Below, piece after piece: positions 1 to 12,300 of a stretch of 64,000 bases of DNA (positions within the stretch are counted from its first letter, which is position 1; every line of letters starts with the position of its first letter). Position numbers and translations under genes: made by a program. The notes below the pieces were generated by a model. That model searched no databases. It was not told the origin of the DNA and saw nothing but the letters and a program-made list of their open reading frames with translations. This stretch comes from Catonia carolina (lineage: Eukaryota; Arthropoda; Insecta; Hemiptera; Achilidae), in NCBI GenBank assembly GCA_035578175.1, contig JAQMRL010000002.1:79447325-79511324 (forward strand). Direction: 5' to 3'.

Positions 1-919
1 TTCCAGTCAACTTTCCTCTGCGCTTGTTTTGGATCGCTCTTCTTAACTTTTCAAATGTTTCACAATACCTCGCAGAGGTTATTGTTGTGCCACGTTCCAA
101 GAAATTGATAAGAAAAACTCCTTTCCTGTCTCAAAAAACAGTCGCCATAATCTTCCTTGCAACAATGTTTGAAGGCATTTTCTTGGCTTTTTGGGCGAGT
201 TTGTGTGACCCCATTCCATAGACTGCAGTTTGGTTTCATAATTGACATGCTTCACCCAAGTCTCGTCTCCTGTAATGATTCGATCGAGTAATGAGTCACC
301 ATCTTCCTTGTAAGCGTGCAAAAATGACAACGAAGCAGCCAAACGATGATTTTGTGGGTTTCTGTTAGGATTTTGGGCACCCGTCTTGCACAAAATTTGT
401 GATACGCTAATTTTTCTGTAACAATTTTGTGCAATAAACTTTTTGAAATTTGCGGGAAAAAAGCGATAGCTCTCTTATGGTGAATCGACGGTCTTCTCTA
501 ATCTTCTCATTGACTTTATTCACAATGTCATCAGTCACGAGGCTGGGCCGTTCACTTCGTTCTTCCTCATGAACATTAGTTCAGCCATTGTTGAACTGAA
601 TGCACAAACGCCGTACTCCACTTTCAGTGTAAACATCGTTCCCATAAACTTCACAGATTTGGCGATAAATCTCAATTGGTTTATTGTTTTTAGCCAACAA
701 AAACCGTATTACCGACCGTACTTCACAACTGGCGGGATTTTGAATTGCGGCACACATTTTCAATTGTTGTTGAAAAACAACGAAGAGCGACACAGACGTC
801 TCGCTAGCACGGCTGGATAGCCACTGAACGGAGAAACGCCGTGGCACCAAAATGGCCGCAATAGCTCCTCCCCTAGCGGCTACAACACAAAACGTGACAG
901 ACTTTCTGGACTGCCCTCG
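1..919 (-). mobile_element. mariner-family element, degenerate, continues past left edge
   Basis: Minus-strand frames give broken mariner transposase. The N-terminal part (about 850-581) reads CAAIQNPASCEVRSVIRFL, followed by an inactivated HTH region. Further on is the GDETW block (about 290-260), then the segment before the second catalytic Asp. The right end shows the terminal inverted repeat finishing CCCTCG at 919, followed by TA. A related plus-strand copy lies at 21345-21942 with the same end. Stops and frame changes make it non-functional. Confidence 0.8.
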
Positions 920-1280
920 TAATTTAAAAAACTTTTTTTATTAACTTTATTAATGAAATTCACAACTGTTACCAGATAAACAACCGGTGAATAATTACGA
1001 CGGTGGATGAAAGAATGAATGAAATGACATGGAGAGCACCATCCACTAACAGATCTCCCACATCTCATAAAGTATCAGTTTGTTTAGATTAGCGAAAAGA
1101 CTGTTGTGGAAGTTTTGATAAAGTTGAATGAAAACATCTGCTTCTGTAAGGATGTTGAGGTTGTTATGTGTAGTGTTGACTAATATCCGTAAGGTCTTCG
1201 ATTGAAACATTTAAATTCGAGCTATCACTGAGGGTTTAGCACATCCATAAATTAGATCGATGTAAAAAAACTTACATAGA
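920..1280. other. intergenic, nothing recognised
   Basis: AT-rich sequence between two mariner remnants. No coding exon, RNA or repeat was recognised here. Confidence 0.5.
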
Positions 1281-1289
1281 AAATTTTTT

Positions 1290-1830
1290 TTTAATTATAT
1301 ACATCTTAAAAATTACAGCTTTTTACTATTTTTCAACATACGCACCATTAAAATTTAAGTATTTTTCATAGCGTTTAAATAATTTACAAATTACTTCTTC
1401 ATAAAGTTCAGCCACCTGGGAAGCTGAATTTTGGTAGAAAGGATTTTGACGGACAGAGGTTTTGTTGAAAAGAATTGCGATTGGTAATGAAACTTGGGTG
1501 GCTTACGTACAACCATCTTCCGTTAATCACAGTATCCTGACATCCGGTGTTGTGTTTTTGGACGTCAATACTCATCCTCATAATAGTGCTCGAAAAACTC
1601 CTGAGCATTCTCAGAAGCAGTTCAAAAGGGAGGTTTTTGATCAACCCCCTTACAGCTCCAACTTGGCACCAAATGATTTTCATCTCTTCAACACACATAA
1701 GGGTGCCCTTGTGTTGCAGCACTTCAGTGATGACAACAAACTTCAAAATGTCGAGAAAGATTGGCTACATATGCCCAGACAGCTAAATTTGTGCAGAAGG
1801 AAATTTTAATCAGTGAAAAAGTATCCTGTA
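1290..1830 (+). mobile_element. mariner transposase remnant
   Basis: The frame from 1462 to 1809 reads GNETWVAYVQ and later QPPYSSNLAPNDFHLF, matching the first (GDETW) and third (YSPDLAPSDFHLF) catalytic blocks of mariner DD34D transposases. The block with the second Asp is lost. It is a short, decayed internal fragment. Confidence 0.75.
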
Positions 1831-2503
1831 TACTTAAGTTAGATACTACTAGGGGACCCAACACAAACATTTTCATCGAAACCGTTCAACTATTACTCAA
1901 AATTGGATACAGTAGTTCTGTAGTGATATGTATAAAGGTCTTAACTTGAAAATAGTCATTTTCCAGGAGAAGCGAATGAAAATTTGAGACAGTATAATTG
2001 TACATATTTTATTATTTAAGGATAGCTTTTGCAAAAATTGTCTCATCCAAAAATTGTTTTTATAATTTGTTATACATTTATTTTGTTTTTTACTTAATAA
2101 CGAAAATAAAAATCCCTTTTACGTCTACATTGTGGCCCTTTTTTTTGGGGCGGCAATTCACGACTTAAGACCTTTATACACATATGCCTAGGTGAAACTA
2201 TGGCTTACAAATGGTTTATCAAAAGCAATGTCTAACTACATGAATGTGTAAGTGATGTCTGAGAAAGGAATAAAATACGACCGCAGTGTTTCAGTAACGG
2301 AACCAACTGGAACAGCCCGAGCCATAAGGGATAATATGCTTTTTTTAAAGTAAAAGAATATTATAATTAAAGTTACAGAACATTAACAAACCAACAACTT
2401 TTATTTCAACAATGCTTATTTTAGCGTCAATTAGTCATTTTCTGTATTTCGTTCATCAAAATTGATAAAAAGTAAAGTAGAAACTGTAAACTATATTTTG
2501 TTG
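1831..2503. other. DIPK2 intron or downstream region, nothing recognised
   Basis: The minus-strand DIPK2 gene should continue into or through this stretch, because exon 2 ends in a clear donor at 2509-2504. No frame resembling the family's C-terminal third was found here. Confidence 0.45.
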
Positions 2504-2509
2504 ACTTAC

Positions 2510-2804
2510 CAGTAGTATTTCGTTCAACAATAATGATGTTTTCAAGATCAACGAAAGTAATTTTGTTATCTGAAGATACTGCAATATTATCTGGAATGAT
2601 GTCGGTCAAATAAAACGCAAATAATGGATGGCTGTATGTAAAATTAAACGCAGCAGCAAGAAGTTGACAAGCTATGTCAGAGCGTAGATGCCACGGATCT
2701 TGGATACGATCGGTCAGACTATCACCAGAGTATTGAGAGATTACGGTTCTTCCACATCCTCCAAAGAATTTTGGAACCGGCCATCCGTCTTCAGATGGTA
2801 GAAT
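2510..2804 (-). CDS. DIPK2A: DIPK2 exon 2 (kinase-like core)
   Basis: The acceptor is TTTTGTCAAG, with AG at 2806-2805. I chose it because exon 1 ends in phase 0 and the family motif continues directly from NPEPIVQK to ILPSEDGW. The alternative AG next to GTGAAC, 18 bp upstream, would bring a stop into frame. The donor is GTAAGT at 2509-2504. The exon is 295 nt and ends in phase 1. Confidence 0.8.
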
Positions 2805-5800
2805 CTTGACAAAATTGTTCACTTTGAAAAGTGATGTGATAAAACAAAACAAATAAGTAAAAAAATATTTTAAATTATGCCTAATTATTCTTAAACTAAG
2901 TTTGTTGGTTGTAGTAGTACTTATCACAGGAAGGTTTAAAAATTAATGAAATACAGTAAAACCTATGAATTTATTATTTTCCAAGGAACAAGTTGTACTG
3001 GGTGATTCATTTAAAAGTAGCCCGCCGCTCGAGTAATTTTCATATGCTGAATTGGCAGCACTGATCGATTGGCCTTTATACCGGGTGATTTTTTAGTCCT
3101 GTTACCCAATTGTTAATGTCTGGTAATATTTTTCTAAAAAAAATAAATTTTGTTTTGTGACACTAAGTTGGTAGCCCTACTCAACCAGTAAGGATATGAC
3201 AGTGTGAGTTGATTCTCCTTGAGTTGCGTAAAATTTTGTGCTGTTTCCAGTTGTGTTATGAACAGAATGTCTTTTATCCTAAAACAATCTCTTGTTTAAA
3301 TCTGGAGGCTGAAGCTCTAGAACTAATCGTATGTGATACAGATACAATTTCAATTTTTTAGCAGCTTTCTGAGCACTCGAACATGACAAATCAACATGCG
3401 AGGAAAGTTTTTGTAAACTTTTCCATGGAGAATTGAGCAATCTTGTTTTCACATTCTCTTAACGTCATCTGTCAAGACAGTTGGTCGACCACTACGTTTT
3501 CTGCTGCAAACAATACCTGCCTCTAAAAATCAGTTAGTTAGCCTAGAAATTGACTAGAATAGAGTGGAGGAACACCAAAAAATTTAATTTGAAATGATTC
3601 TTTTACACTCGCATACGATTTTGTAGCAAAATATTGTTCAAGAATGAAAACCCGTTGTTCTAGGGTAAAAGACATTCTGTTCATAACACAACTGGAAACA
3701 GCACAAAATTTTACGCAACTCAAGGAGAATCAACTCAAACTGTCGTATCTACACCGGTTGAGTAGGGCTACCAACTTTGTGTCACAAAACAAAATATCCC
3801 TTTCTTAGAAAAAAATTACCAGACATTAACAATTGGGTAACAAGACTAAATTAATCACCCTGTAGTATAATTTATATTATTATTTAATTATTATATTATT
3901 ATAGAGTACAATTTTTTCCAGCAAGATGGTGCAACATGTCACACTTCTCGCCAGTCACTATCTCATATCAATCAGGCTTTCCCCATGCGAGTTGTTAGTA
4001 AAGATTTGTGGCCTCCTCGTTTACCCGATTTGAGTATGTGCGACTTTTTTCTACGGGGTTATTTAAAAGGAACTGTTTACCAAACAAGCCCCAACAGTAT
4101 ACATGAGCTAAAGAATAACATCGTGGCAGCCATTCAGGCTATAGACGTTTCCGTTTTGCGTCGTGTGTCCATTAACAACATTGAGCGAGCGCAAAAATGT
4201 GTAAGCGTTCAAGGACGCCATTTTCAGCATCTACTGTAAAGGTGAAGTTGAAATTTGTACATAAATTTGTAAATAAATATGTACAATTATGTATTAAGTA
4301 ATTCTATTTATTCATTTACTATTTGAATCCAATTGAGTGCCGAAGGCCGCTGTTAAATGAATCACCCTAACACGAGATGCATTCTCATTACAATATTACA
4401 CATGTGTAATAAGACCACTTTAAACGTTGATTCACATTTACAAGCACCGAGCGTGTCGAACACAAAACACATTAATTGCGTACATACTCCATTCTCCATG
4501 GATAATCAAGGTGGGGCAGCATAAACACGAAGGGACACCAGCCAATAATCTCAGCAAGAATATTTTGTCTGTGCTCGCACCTGTCGATGGGTGTCTGTGC
4601 AGTTAACGTGAATACCGACAGGATTCACTGTACAGACATTAGTCGTACAGTATAATAATTATATAAATTTACGGTTCACCCAATACTAATAATGAAAAAT
4701 CTGGTGTGAAACACTCACACAACTTTCTCTTGCCAATGCAAATAATTAACAATATAACCTAACATTAGTAAACGTATGTATAAACATCACAGTAGTTAGC
4801 CGCTCGCTCACGGCTTTGTTAAGAGGCACGGATAGGCATTTTTGTTTTAGCTTCAACTTCACAACATATTATTACATTCCGTTCAGCACTGTAAATGGTT
4901 TGACCACGTTTTTGAGAAACCGACATTTTTGTGTTTACGGTAACAGTTATATTTGTACCATTAACCTACGAAAGGTTCCTTCAAAAGGATATACTCTGTA
5001 TATGCACTGGGTATAGTATAAGTTATTTCATATAATGAATTAATATAATATTTTCACTAACCTTCTTTTTAAACTGCGTCACCTTTATTTTATTCCTACT
5101 TACACGTGTTTCGGTGGATCCACCATCATCAGAGTAAATGAAAAATTGAAACTAAAAATTTAAAAGTTTAAAAAGAAGGTTAGTGAAAATATTATATTAA
5201 TTCATTATATGAAATAGAAATATTTCAAACTGCAGGATGCATTATAAAGATTTATTTTTGAATAAGTTATGTTTGTCATACTGAAATTAAAGCAGTCATG
5301 GATGCGCACTGATACTTTTCCCACTTTACCCCTCGTTGCAAACAAGAGCAAACTCTTGACTCAAATGACTATATTAGCTGTATGCATAACTATTAACTGT
5401 ATAGCACTCAACTGCTCACAAGAGCTTTGAAGTATTACTGTCCTTTATAAGCACACATAAACAGAGTGACTGTTATCAACATGACTCACTGCTGGTGCCA
5501 GTCACATTTTTACTTTCTCTTACCTTTTTGAATATATAGGAAGGAAAGTATTGTTTTCATGTCAATTTTTCCAAATCGAGTTTTTACCAGATCTACACGT
5601 TTTCAGACCCCCTGAACCCACACAAACATGTTTCTAGCGATTGGTCTGTGTGTGTGTGTGTGTCTGTGTGAACAAAAAAATCGAGAACGGAACATCGTAC
5701 GAACTTGAAACTTGAAACTGAAGTTACATACCACTACCGGACCCGACACGAACATTTTCATCAAAATCGGTCAACCAGAAGTAATAGTTTATTCGTGTAA

Positions 5801-7148
5801 TTTTTCATTTTTTTGTGATTTTCTCAAAAACTGGTCCTACGATTTTTTTTTAAATCACCTGGTTTGTTAAATTTTTTATGCTCTACAAGATTGGGTAGGC
5901 GCCATGATTGCTGAAATTCTTGGTGAGAGTGTTTTCATGTAAAACCTTTGTTTTTTATGATTACGGCTTTAATATGCATTTTAGTGCAAAAATTTATATA
6001 ATAAAAGTTTTAGAGAATTTAAAACCCTACAACTTTTATTTCAAACATTTTTTTGTATAACGCTTAGTTTAGCGGTAATTAGCGATTTTCTTTTGTCATC
6101 TCACGAAAACGTGTGAAAAATCGATTTTTTAAGATTTCGGCCTTAAAATGCATTTTACGACCAAAGTGTATTTAATAAAATATATAGGAAATTAAAAGAT
6201 CTACGACTTTTATTTAGAGCATTTTCTCTACAGAGCCTAGTTTAGCGTGAAAGAGTGATTTTCCGTATTTTAAAGCCAAACTTAGGTTGATTTTCATTTT
6301 GATAGTTTCACTCATGATTAAAATAAGGTTATGTTTTTGAGGTTAGTTTTTTGTTTATTTTTAATGTTAGGTTATATTGGTCATTATTTGCATTGGCAAG
6401 AGAAAAATGTGTGTGTGTTTCACACCAGATTTTTTTAAACTGTAAACTTATGATATTTGTTTAAATCAGTTCAAAAGTTAAGTGGAATAAGGTATAATTT
6501 AACCTAATGTAGTTTCCACCTTCAGTTATCATGTCTTATCCAATGCTTTTATAATTTAATTACAGAAAAGAATATGTATCAAAAACTAAAGCTTACCTTT
6601 TGCACAATCGGTTCTGGATTTATATTAAAAGTAAACCAAAGATTCAAATATGAATCTTTGTCAAGAGAATTATTTAAAAATTTGCACAGTAAATCAAATT
6701 TTTCAACCGTTGGGCACAATCTTATACTCTTTATTACTTCTTTTCCAAATGGTGTACTTAAACCACGTTTTATATCGTTGAAAATTTCATCTTTTTCAAA
6801 TTCCATTATTGTGTTTTTCCTTTCTAACATTTTATCAAAATCATTGAATTCCCAATGGTGAGCAAGTTTTTTTACCACTACATCCGTATCATTAAATGAA
6901 GCAAAAATTACGTTGTTTATGCCAAGGAAATTTGTGACTAACGTTTCAAGTTTAAATAATGTTGAAGAATCATGTACAGTAATCTCATCTCGATAAAATG
7001 TTTTACAAAATTCAGTTCCGTAGCAAAATGGGCAGGAATTAACGTCAAGTAATTCTTCATAACTTTTATTTTTAATGTGCATAATAAACAATGAAACAGC
7101 AACAGTAACGACAGACATAAATTTTAAATTCACCAATTTTTTTAACAT
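2510..7148 (-). CDS. DIPK2A: DIPK2A/DIPK2B-type divergent protein kinase-domain protein (partial, 2 exons in window)
   Basis: Two exons join in frame: exon 1 (7148-6597) and exon 2 (2804-2510), across an intron of about 3.8 kb that holds transposons. The N-terminus has a short hydrophobic signal-anchor (residues about 10-24, VTVAVSLFIMHI). A cysteine cluster SCPFCYGTEFC follows, which is characteristic of the DIPK2 (C3orf58/CXorf36, 'deleted in autism 1') family. The joined region reads NINPEPIVQK then ILPSEDGWPVPKFFGGCGR, and later FYLTDIIPDNIAV and FVDLENIII. These are the family's NPEP, EGWPFPKYLGACGR, LYLLDVSFDNFAV and IIVDAEN blocks, the last two corresponding to the kinase catalytic-loop and DFG-like regions. 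Known family members are Golgi or secreted. The paralogue (2A or 2B) is not resolved. The exons for the C-terminal ~130 residues were not found and are probably left of the window. Confidence 0.82.
3000..4367 (+). mobile_element. Tc1/mariner-superfamily element in DIPK2 intron 1
   Basis: Terminal inverted repeats begin GGGTGATTCATTTAA at the left and match at the right end (4367), followed by TA. The only transposase left is C-terminal: FFQQDGATCH (about 3914) through WPPRLPDLSMCDFFLRGYLK to FQHLL and a stop at 4239. Thirty-eight residues separate the second and third acidic residues. The 5' part has been replaced by a nested element at 3081-3862. Confidence 0.75.
3081..3862. mobile_element. 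nested foldback MITE with long inverted arms
   Basis: It is flanked by TA and begins CCGGGTGATT. Its arms (about 3085-3290 and 3655-3860) are inverted copies of one another, both carrying the segment around GTTATGAACAGAATGTC. The right arm, read on the minus strand, encodes RMSFTLEQRVFILEQYFA followed by KSYASVKESFQ. This is a transposase N-terminus, so the MITE derives from an autonomous Tc1/mariner-like element. Confidence 0.75.
4368..5010. other. intron sequence, mostly unrecognised
   Basis: AT-rich. The only recognisable item is a short HLE terminal fragment at 4697-4770. Confidence 0.5.
4697..4770 (-). mobile_element. HLE (Helitron-like) 3'-terminal fragment
   Basis: Contains the reversed HLE 3' end (TCTGGTGTGAAACACTCACA, then ACTTTCTCTTGCC) and about 30 bp of the adjoining interior. 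The remainder is absent. Confidence 0.7.
5020..5262. mobile_element. foldback element, GGTGGATCCACC family (copy 1)
   Basis: Two near-perfect inverted arms (about 5024-5077 and 5164-5217) share the TTCATATAATGAATTAATAT and AACCTTCTTTTTAAAC blocks. Between them is TTTCGGTGGATCCACCATCA. The tail CTGCAGGATGCATTATAAAG is shared with the copies at 41095 and 53268. Confidence 0.8.
5512..6429 (+). mobile_element. HLE (Helentron-associated-like repeat), full length
   Basis: Begins ACTTTCTCTTACC with a 5' hairpin region. It has a GT tract at about 5648-5672 and ends in the GTGTTTCACACCAGA hairpin within a T run. No coding capacity. Confidence 0.8.
6597..7148 (-). CDS. DIPK2A: DIPK2 exon 1 (start codon, signal anchor, Cys cluster)
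   Basis: The exon has 184 complete codons. It begins at ATG (7148-7146) and ends with ...EPIVQK before a GTAAGC donor (6596-6591). The open frame runs five codons past the donor, which is not coding. Confidence 0.82.
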
Positions 7149-7449
7149 TGTATTTAAGAAATCTACGTAATTCCTGAAGTTAATTTGGTGTTAAACATTT
7201 CATCTATCACACAGTAAACACAATCGTTCATTTTTTATCAACTAACCTCTGAATACCTGTAATCCATAACGTCAAAAATGTCAGCCCTAGCGGATTAAAT
7301 GTGAACAATATCAACTCTGCGTGTAAAAATTGATAACAGCGCTGTCTGATGTTGATTTCTACAATTGTATTAAATTAGATAAATTTTGGAAATTTTCTCT
7401 ACTGGCGTTTAAAATTTTTGACAGAGTTTATGTTTAAAAGTTGTCTTAG
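7149..7449. promoter_or_regulatory. shared head-to-head promoter region of DIPK2 and GM130
   Basis: The start codons of the two divergent genes are only 301 bp apart, so both 5' UTRs and core promoters must lie here (unless either gene has an upstream non-coding exon). It is one of the few host segments without a recognisable transposon. No TATA box at a convincing distance was seen. The promoter assignment is inference from gene geometry. Confidence 0.65.
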
Positions 7450-7494
7450 ATGGCCGAACGGGATCCCGCGAAACTTGCTGCTGCAAGGAAAAAG
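7450..7494 (+). CDS. GOLGA2: GM130 exon 1
   Basis: Encodes MAERDPAKLAAARKK, the basic N-terminal p115-binding start of GM130. It ends in AAG before GTATTT, phase 0. It is too short to show as a long reading frame and was recognised from the family N-terminus and its fit to exon 2. Confidence 0.85.
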
Positions 7495-9288
7495 GTATTT
7501 TTGGTAAACCTTTTATATAATTTGTTTTTTAAGTGAAACATACGTATTAACCTAAAAAAACCCATCTGTCAAAATGACGTGTACAATATTATTTTTTTAT
7601 TATTTTAATATTTTTAATTAAGCTGTGTTATTACTAAGCATGCTTATTCATCGGTTCAACATTAATTCAGAATATTTTTCTTGTCGATTACTCAATTGTT
7701 TGGTAATTTATTCCGGAAACTTGCTAATAGAACCATTTTCAAGTGGCTAAGACCGCTTTCTCTTTGAAAGCGTTATGAATTTTGACTCTTTTTTTTAACG
7801 TTAAGTAAGGTATCTAATTTTTGAGTTGCCTTATAATTACATTTTGACGTAGTTGGCTCCTGAAATTGACGTGTGTTTACTTAAGATTGAACATACTGAA
7901 ACCGAGCCAATTTATCCCTGCTCTGCTCCCATTAAAAATACATTGTTATGTTTGTCTAATAGCCTATAAATGGATACTATATTCTTGACTCGTTTTTATA
8001 TTTTATAACATTTAATATTAGGTATACTATACTTTGTAAATACGTTTTGAATTAGATTGTACATTTTGGTCCTCTCTGTTTGTAGGAGCCATTAAGTTAG
8101 TACTACAATGTAGGTAATGTAAGAGGCCTGCTTTTCTGTACAAAACGTAATTAGAGATCACATCTTTTCTTAAGGTGCCTTCTATTGGATGTTAGCATTA
8201 CAGTAACTCCTCAAAAAAGAAAAACCAATCCAAATAGAGGGAAGAGGAGGATTTCCCCAACAGGGTGATAGTTTCACGCAGGAGTAGAGATAACCAATCA
8301 ATCTTGAATTTTTACTTTCTCTTGCCTATATGAATATATAGGAAGGAAAGCATTGTTTTCATGTCAATTTTTTGAAATTGAGTTTTCACCGGATCTACAC
8401 GTTTTCAGACCCCCTGAACCCAAAAAACATGTTTTTAGCGATTGGTCTGTGTGTATGTGTGCGTGCGTGTGTGTGTGTGTGTGTGTGTGTGAACAGAATA
8501 TCTCAAGAATGGAACATCGTACGAACTTGAAACTTAAGTTACATACCACTACCGGACCTGACAAGAACATTTTCATCAAAACCGGTCAACCGGAAGTAGT
8601 AGTTTATTCGTATAATTTTTCACTTTTTTGCGATTTTCTCAAAAACTGGTACTATGATTTTTTTTTTTAAATCGCCTGGTTTACTCATTTTCTTATGCTC
8701 TACAAGATAGGGTAGGCGTCATGTTTGCTGAAATTCTCGGTGAGGCTGTTTTCACGTAAAGAAATAGTTTTTTTAAGATTACGGCTTCATTATAAATTTT
8801 AGCGCAAAAATTTATATAATAAAAGTTGTAGAGAATTTAAAAACCTACAACTCTTTTTTCAAAGATTTTTTTGTATAACGCTTAGTTCAGCAGTAATTAG
8901 CGGTTTTTTGTTTTTTTCTCACGAAAACGTGTGAAAAATCGATTTTTTTAAGATTTCGGCCTTAGTATGCACTTTACGAGAAAAGTGTATAATAACTAAT
9001 TTCATAGGAAATAGAAAGATCTAGAACTTTTATTTAAAACATTTTTCTCTACAGAGCCTAGTTTAGTGTGAAAGAATGATTTTCCGTATTTTTAAGCCAA
9101 ACTGAGTTTGATTTTCATTTTGCGTCTTTCAGTCATGATTAAAATAAGGTTATATTTTTAGAGGTTAGTTTTTTGTTTGTTTCTAATGTTTTATTACTAA
9201 TATTAGGTTATATTGTTAATATTTGCATTGGCAAGAGAAAGTTGTGTGAGTGTTTCACACCAGATTTATTTAACTTTATCTTCCTATG

Positions 9289-9332
<44 letters not shown>

Positions 9333-12300
9333 CTGTTAGTTTTCCTTGTACAATCAACTGCAGCTAATTATGTTCCTTTCCATGCATACCATGACCAAAA
9401 TAAGAGTCAACTGGAAGTAGAAGTTTATATTCATTCAATTTTCACAAAACCAGCTCTTACAATTTTGTTTAAAGTCTCCTCATTAACTATAGTCCAGCCT
9501 CTGTTAGTTTCCTCCTAATGTAAACAAATAATGACATCACTGAGCATTATATCAAAATGTCTACACGCTGATTAAAAAGTAACAAGAAAATACTTTCAAA
9601 CGTATTTAAATACAAAATACTTTTAAAAGTATTTTTCTAAATGAAATTGTTAGGCCTACATCATATCATGACTGATGCTTTAAGTACTTATAATTTAAAA
9701 CATAGTTAACTTAATAGGAATACGACATCCGTAAAGTCGCAGACTCTAGCGTCCACCCTGTAGTAGGTGGCTTTTGTTTGTTGACAGTAGGAGCAAACTA
9801 AGAACGGCTCAACTGTACTTATTGTTTTGTACTCTCCCAGACAGGGTACATGGTAGGCTATATCTGCTAAAATTTGTGAAGAGACTATGCTCTCGTGGTA
9901 AAAAAATTACTTTTAAAGATTGCCGGCCGCATTGGCGCAGTTGGTAACGTGCTCGCCTCTCATCATGCAATCCTGGGTTCGAATCCCACTCAGGCACGGC
10001 ATATTTTCATACGTTACAAACAATCATTTCATCCTTCACCGTCTGCATTAGCAGTAATTGCAGAACAGTCGGACGTTAAACCCAAAAAAAAAAAAAATTT
10101 AAAGATTGCAGCCTTATAATCAGATTAGAGCTGAAAAAAAATTAAAAAATCATTAGCTATTATTTCAAGCAATTTTTTTACACTGCTTAGGTTAGTGTCA
10201 ATTTGTGATTTTTGTATTTTGCTCATTGAAATTGTAAAAAATGGGTTTTTTAAGATTGCGACGTTAGTAACTTATGCATTTATGACAAAAGTATATATAT
10301 AAGTAAAGTATTGAAATGTATATTTCTACCCACCAGAATACGGCAACAGGAAACACTTACCAATGTTTATAGCACTTTCATGTATTTTGTATACATCTTT
10401 AGTAAATTAAAATTCATTAAAATTTATGCATGAAATAAAGATTTAAAGCATAAAAATTTAAGTAAATGAGGTGATTTTTAAAAAAATTATTGGACCAGTT
10501 TTTGAGAAAATCGCAAAAAAGTGAAAAATTACACGAATAAACTTCTACTTCCGGTTGACTGATATTGATGAAAATGTTCTGTGTCGGGTCCGGTAGTGGT
10601 ATGTAACTTAAGTTTCAAGTTTTAAGTTCATACAATGTTCCGTTCTTGAGATATTTTGTATACACACACACACAGACCAATCGCTAAAAACATGTTTGTT
10701 GGGTTCAGGGGGTCTGAAAACGTGTAGATCCGGTGAAAACTCAATTTTGAGAAATTGACATGAAAACAATACTTTACTTCCTGTATTAAATTCATATAGG
10801 CAAGAGAAAGTAAAAATGCTGAAATTCTTGAGGAGGCTGTGCTCTCGTAGAAAAAGAAATGGTTTTTTAAGATTGCGGCTTTATTTGCATTTTAGGACAA
10901 AAATGTGTATAAGCATAGTTGTAGAACTTTTATTTCAAACATTTTTTTGTACAACGATTAATTTTGCGGCAATTTAGTGATTTCCTTTTTTCTTTCTCTT
11001 GCTTACATAAATATATAGAAAGGAAAGTATTGTTTTCATGTCGATTTTTCGAAATCGAGATTTCACCAGATCTACACGTAAACAGCAGACCCCTGAACCC
11101 AAAAAACATGTTTTTAGCGATTGGTTTGTGTGTGTGTGTGAACAGAATATCTCAAGAACGGAACATCATACAGACTTGAAACTTGAAACGTAAGTTACAT
11201 ACCACTACCAGACCAGACATGAACATTTTCATCAAAATCGGTCAACCAAAAGTAGTAGTTTATTCATATCATTTTTTTACTTTTTTGTGATTTTCTCAAA
11301 AACTGGTCCTACGATTTTTTTTAAAAATCGCCTGGTTTAGTAAATTTTTTATTCTCTACAAGATAGAGTAGGCGTCATGTTTGCTGAAATTCTTGGTGAG
11401 GCTGTTTTATGTAAAAACATAGTTTTTTTTAAGATTACGGCTTTAATATGCAATTTAGTGCAAAAGTTTATATAATAAAAGTTGTAGAGAATTTAAAATT
11501 CTACAACTTTTATTTCAAACATTTTTATGTATAATGCTTAGTTTAGCAGTAATTAGCGATTTTCTGTTTTTTTTTCTCACGAAAACGTGTGAAAAATCGA
11601 TTTTTTTTAAGATTTCGGCCTTAGAATGCATTTTACGACAAAAATGTATATAATTAATTTTATAGGAAATAAAAAGATCTACAATTTTTATTTAAAGCAT
11701 TTTTCTCTACAGAGCCTAGTTTAGCGTGAAAGAGTGATTTTCCGTATTTTTAAGCCAAACTAAGGTTGATTTTCATTTTGCGTCTTTCACTCATGATTAA
11801 AATTAGGTTATGTTTACTGAGATTAGTTTTTTGTTTATTTCTAATGTTTTATTGCTAATTTTAGAATTTTTTTAGTCTAGAGGTAAAGTCGTCGCCTAAA
11901 TCAGCTGTTTAACAGCTGATTTTCAGAGACGAAGGTTCCTGGTTCAAATCCTAGTAGAGGTAGTTACTTTTATACAGATTTGAATGCTAGACAGTGGTTA
12001 CCGGTGTTCTTTGATGGTTGAGGTTCAATTAACCATACCAACTCAGAAATGGTTGACCTGAGTCTGTACAAAACTACACCTCATTTACACGTCATACATA
12101 TCATCCTCATCTCATTGGGTCATGGGGTTGCTTATTGTTCTGAATTGAACAGATTGCAACATACATGTATTAGGAATAAAAAAAAATAAAAATAAAAATT
12201 AAAAAAAACAGAAACCTTAAACTTTAATTCTTCGATTAATTTATGTTGTTTATTTTTTGCTTATTGTTCTCAATTGAACAGATTGCAATATATACACATT

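Noticed and set aside
2805..2927. Upstream extension of DIPK2 exon 2
   Set aside because: The open frame continues, but the residues are AT-rich and do not match the family. The phase-0 acceptor at 2806-2805 joins the conserved motifs exactly.
8314..9264. HLE as a terminal-inverted-repeat DNA transposon
   Set aside because: The inverted repeats are subterminal, the ends carry hairpins and T-rich flanks, and most copies have no fixed-length target duplication. A DDE-type element would give constant short duplications.
9924..10000. tRNA gene
   Set aside because: It has A- and B-box-like motifs, but is followed by a non-tRNA body and poly-A and flanked by target repeats, and a second copy exists at 52937. 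It is a SINE.
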